A DNA stretch of 6,571 nucleotides. Source: Actinomycetota bacterium. Its GTDB lineage: Bacteria; Actinomycetota; Acidimicrobiia; Acidimicrobiales; Ilumatobacteraceae. The notes under the pieces were generated by a model. It was given only the letters and a program-made list of their open reading frames with translations, was not told the DNA's origin and did not search any database. The position numbers were made by a program, and so were the translations under genes. Below, one piece after another: positions 5,322-6,571 of this stretch (positions are counted from its first letter, which is position 1; the number at the start of each line of letters is the position of its first letter). Where the stretch lies: NCBI GenBank assembly GCA_010024485.1, contig RGGX01000070.1, forward strand, positions 1 through 6,571, in the 5' to 3' direction.

Positions 5322-6571
5322 ATGAAGCACGCTCACGTCCTCGCGATCCCCCTCGTCGGCTCGGTTCTCCTCGGAGCCTGTATCGCCGACGACACCGACG
5401 GACCATCGCTGGCCGCTCCGGAGGTCATCCGGGTCGAGGCCGGCTCCGGCGGAGCCGCGGGCATGTCCGCCGATGCGCCTGCTGCCGAGCAGGCAGCCAC
5501 CGAATCCGTCTCCGGTGACGAGATGGCGTCGAGCGTGATCGCCCCGTGGTCGGTCATCGTCGGCTTCGAGGTGGGTGGGGGGCTTCCCGCTCTTCCGACC
5601 GCCACCACCGGCTGGGTCCACCGGGCCGGCCGAGAGGTCCCGCTCGAGCGGGCCGTCGCGATGGCCGAGGTCCTCGGTGTCGACCCCACCCCGAGGACCG
5701 ACCGAGAGTACGACGAGTGGATCTCTCACGCCTTCGGTCCCGCCGACGGGTCCGCGCCGCTGCTGGAGTTCGGTGTCGGCGCGGAGATGGACTGGTGGTT
5801 CAGCGCCGCTTGGGGAGATGACGACACCGTGTTTGAGCCGTGTCGGGAGATCGAGACCGAGGACGGGATCGTCTACGACTGTCCGACGCCGGAGCCGCCC
5901 GTCGGCGTGCCCTCCGCCGAGGAGGCGCGCGCGCGAGCCCTCGAGCTCTGGGAACGGCTCGGCATCGATGTGGCTGCCGCCGACGTGGAGGTGTGGGCCG
6001 ACGAGTGGTACGCGTCGGTGAGCGCCTCCATGCCGATCGAGGGCGTCGACGCCGAGGCGGGTTGGCTGTCCGTCGGATTCGGTGGTGGGGGAGCCCTCGA
6101 GTACGCCAGCGGCACGCTCTCGCGTCCCGAACCGGCCGGCCCCTATCCGCTCATCGATCTGACGACCGCGCTCGAGCGGCTGCGGCGCTACTACATCTGG
6201 CCGATTGACGCGGTCGACGTGGCGGTCGAGCCGGAGGTGATGATCGAACTGGGCAGCCACGGGCCGAACAGCGATACCTCGATGAGCGATGACCCGGTCA
6301 TCCCGGAGGGTGGCTTCGAGGAGTTCGACCCGGACCCGATCACCGTCACGGTCGTCGACGTCGCCCCGGACCTGTGGTGGACGATGGATGTCGAGGGGAA
6401 CGTCTGGCTGATCCCGGCCTACGCCTTCACCGGTGATGACGGCGGCGTCTACACCGTGCCGGCGGTGACCGACGAGTACCTCGTCGAGGAGATCCCCGTG
6501 GCGGTCGACCCGATCATCGAACCGACCCCTGAACCGGCCCCCGAACCGGTCGACCCGATCATCGAACCGGC
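5322..6571 (+). CDS. Putative lipoprotein of unknown function with Pro/Glu-rich repeat tail (3'-truncated by window edge)
   Basis: Open from the ATG to the right edge: 416 complete codons and no stop. This ATG is the only credible start, since the frame has a stop at 5277-5279 inside ftsY and no other ATG, GTG or TTG between. Residues 1-20 form a lipoprotein signal peptide with lipobox LGAC, making Cys20 the expected lipidated residue; the protein should sit on the outer face of the membrane. An Ala/Ser/Gly/Glu-rich linker follows. Two similar Trp-rich regions come next (about 107-165 and 198-264), each with a helix ending LGVD or LGID, a DEW motif and a Gly/aromatic strand. Cys174 and Cys187 between them could form a disulfide. 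GPYPLIDLTTALERLRR (about 273-289) recalls two-domain secreted proteins of unknown function in Actinobacteria. The end is rich in Pro, Glu and Asp with a repeat. It starts 38 nt after ftsY with only a weak AGG upstream, so co-transcription and possible coupling are likely. I do not recognise a function. Confidence 0.88.
   Translation, partial: MKHAHVLAIPLVGSVLLGACIADDTDGPSLAAPEVIRVEAGSGGAAGMSADAPAAEQAATESVSGDEMASSVIAPWSVIVGFEVGGGLPALPTATTGWVHRAGREVPLERAVAMAEVLGVDPTPRTDREYDEWISHAFGPADGSAPLLEFGVGAEMDWWFSAAWGDDDTVFEPCREIETEDGIVYDCPTPEPPVGVPSAEEARARALELWERLGIDVAAADVEVWADEWYASVSASMPIEGVDAEAGWLSVGFGGGGALEYASGTLSRPEPAGPYPLIDLTTALERLRRYYIWPIDAVDVAVEPEVMIELGSHGPNSDTSMSDDPVIPEGGFEEFDPDPITVTVVDVAPDLWWTMDVEGNVWLIPAYAFTGDDGGVYTVPAVTDEYLVEEIPVAVDPIIEPTPEPAPEPVDPIIEP
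6504..6571 (+). repeat. Start of a 45-nt (15-residue) tandem repeat in the lipoprotein tail
   Basis: The 21 nt encoding VDPIIEP at 6504-6524 recur exactly at 6549-6569, a period of 45 nt that keeps the reading frame. Between them lies TPEPAPEP, itself a doubled (T/A)PEP unit. The second copy runs into the window edge, so the number of units is unknown. Such Pro/Glu repeats usually form extended, unstructured stalks or wall-spanning spacers and vary in copy number by slippage. Confidence 0.7.

Noticed and set aside
4179..6260. A 693-codon open frame on the - strand, antisense to ftsY and the lipoprotein gene.
   Set aside because: Its translation is low-complexity Arg/Ser/Thr/Pro sequence of the kind made by reading high-GC genes backwards. 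It fully overlaps ftsY, which has all GTPase motifs, and a lipoprotein frame with a clean signal peptide.
1..6571. CRISPR arrays, toxin-antitoxin pairs, transposons, tRNA genes or a novel defence system.
   Set aside because: No spaced direct repeats, terminal inverted repeats, transposase or nuclease motifs, or cloverleaf sequences are visible. The window is mostly housekeeping genes plus one lipoprotein.

Overview
This 6.6 kb window of high-GC DNA looks like actinobacterial chromosome. The evidence is the GC-rich third codon positions, the SMC catalytic motifs and hinge, and an FtsY with an N-terminal membrane anchor. An acidimicrobial-type lineage would fit, but that placement is a low-confidence inference; no rRNA or marker comparison is possible here.

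Layout, left to right. (1) Positions 2-3382, + strand: smc, the chromosome-organising ATPase, complete except for roughly the first 30-35 residues, which lie off the left edge. (2) Positions 3390-4016, - strand: a 1-Cys (Prx6-type) peroxiredoxin, convergent with smc. Only 7 bp separate the two stop codons, and one hairpin overlaps both. (3) Positions 4017-4152: the divergent intergenic region, with a relatively AT-rich core. It holds a plausible promoter and a strong Shine-Dalgarno for the peroxiredoxin, and a TANNNT box placed for leaderless transcription of ftsY. (4) Positions 4153-5283, + strand: ftsY, the signal-recognition-particle receptor GTPase, with a single N-terminal transmembrane segment. 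(5) Positions 5322-6571, + strand: a lipoprotein of unknown function, open to the right edge. It has a signal peptide with lipobox, two similar Trp-rich domains, and a Pro/Glu-rich tail carrying the start of a 45-nt tandem repeat.

How the genes relate. smc and ftsY are housekeeping genes that are commonly neighbours in Actinobacteria (often rnc-mutM-smc-ftsY-ffh). Here a stand-alone antioxidant gene on the opposite strand separates them, so ftsY cannot be read simply as part of an smc operon and appears to have its own promoter. The lipoprotein starts 38 nt after ftsY and is probably co-transcribed with it. FtsY targets nascent membrane and exported proteins to the translocon, but no functional link to the lipoprotein is visible.

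I see no RNA gene, mobile element, CRISPR array, phage gene or defence system. The least explained material is the lipoprotein with its repeat tail, and the compact regulatory arrangement on both sides of the peroxiredoxin gene.
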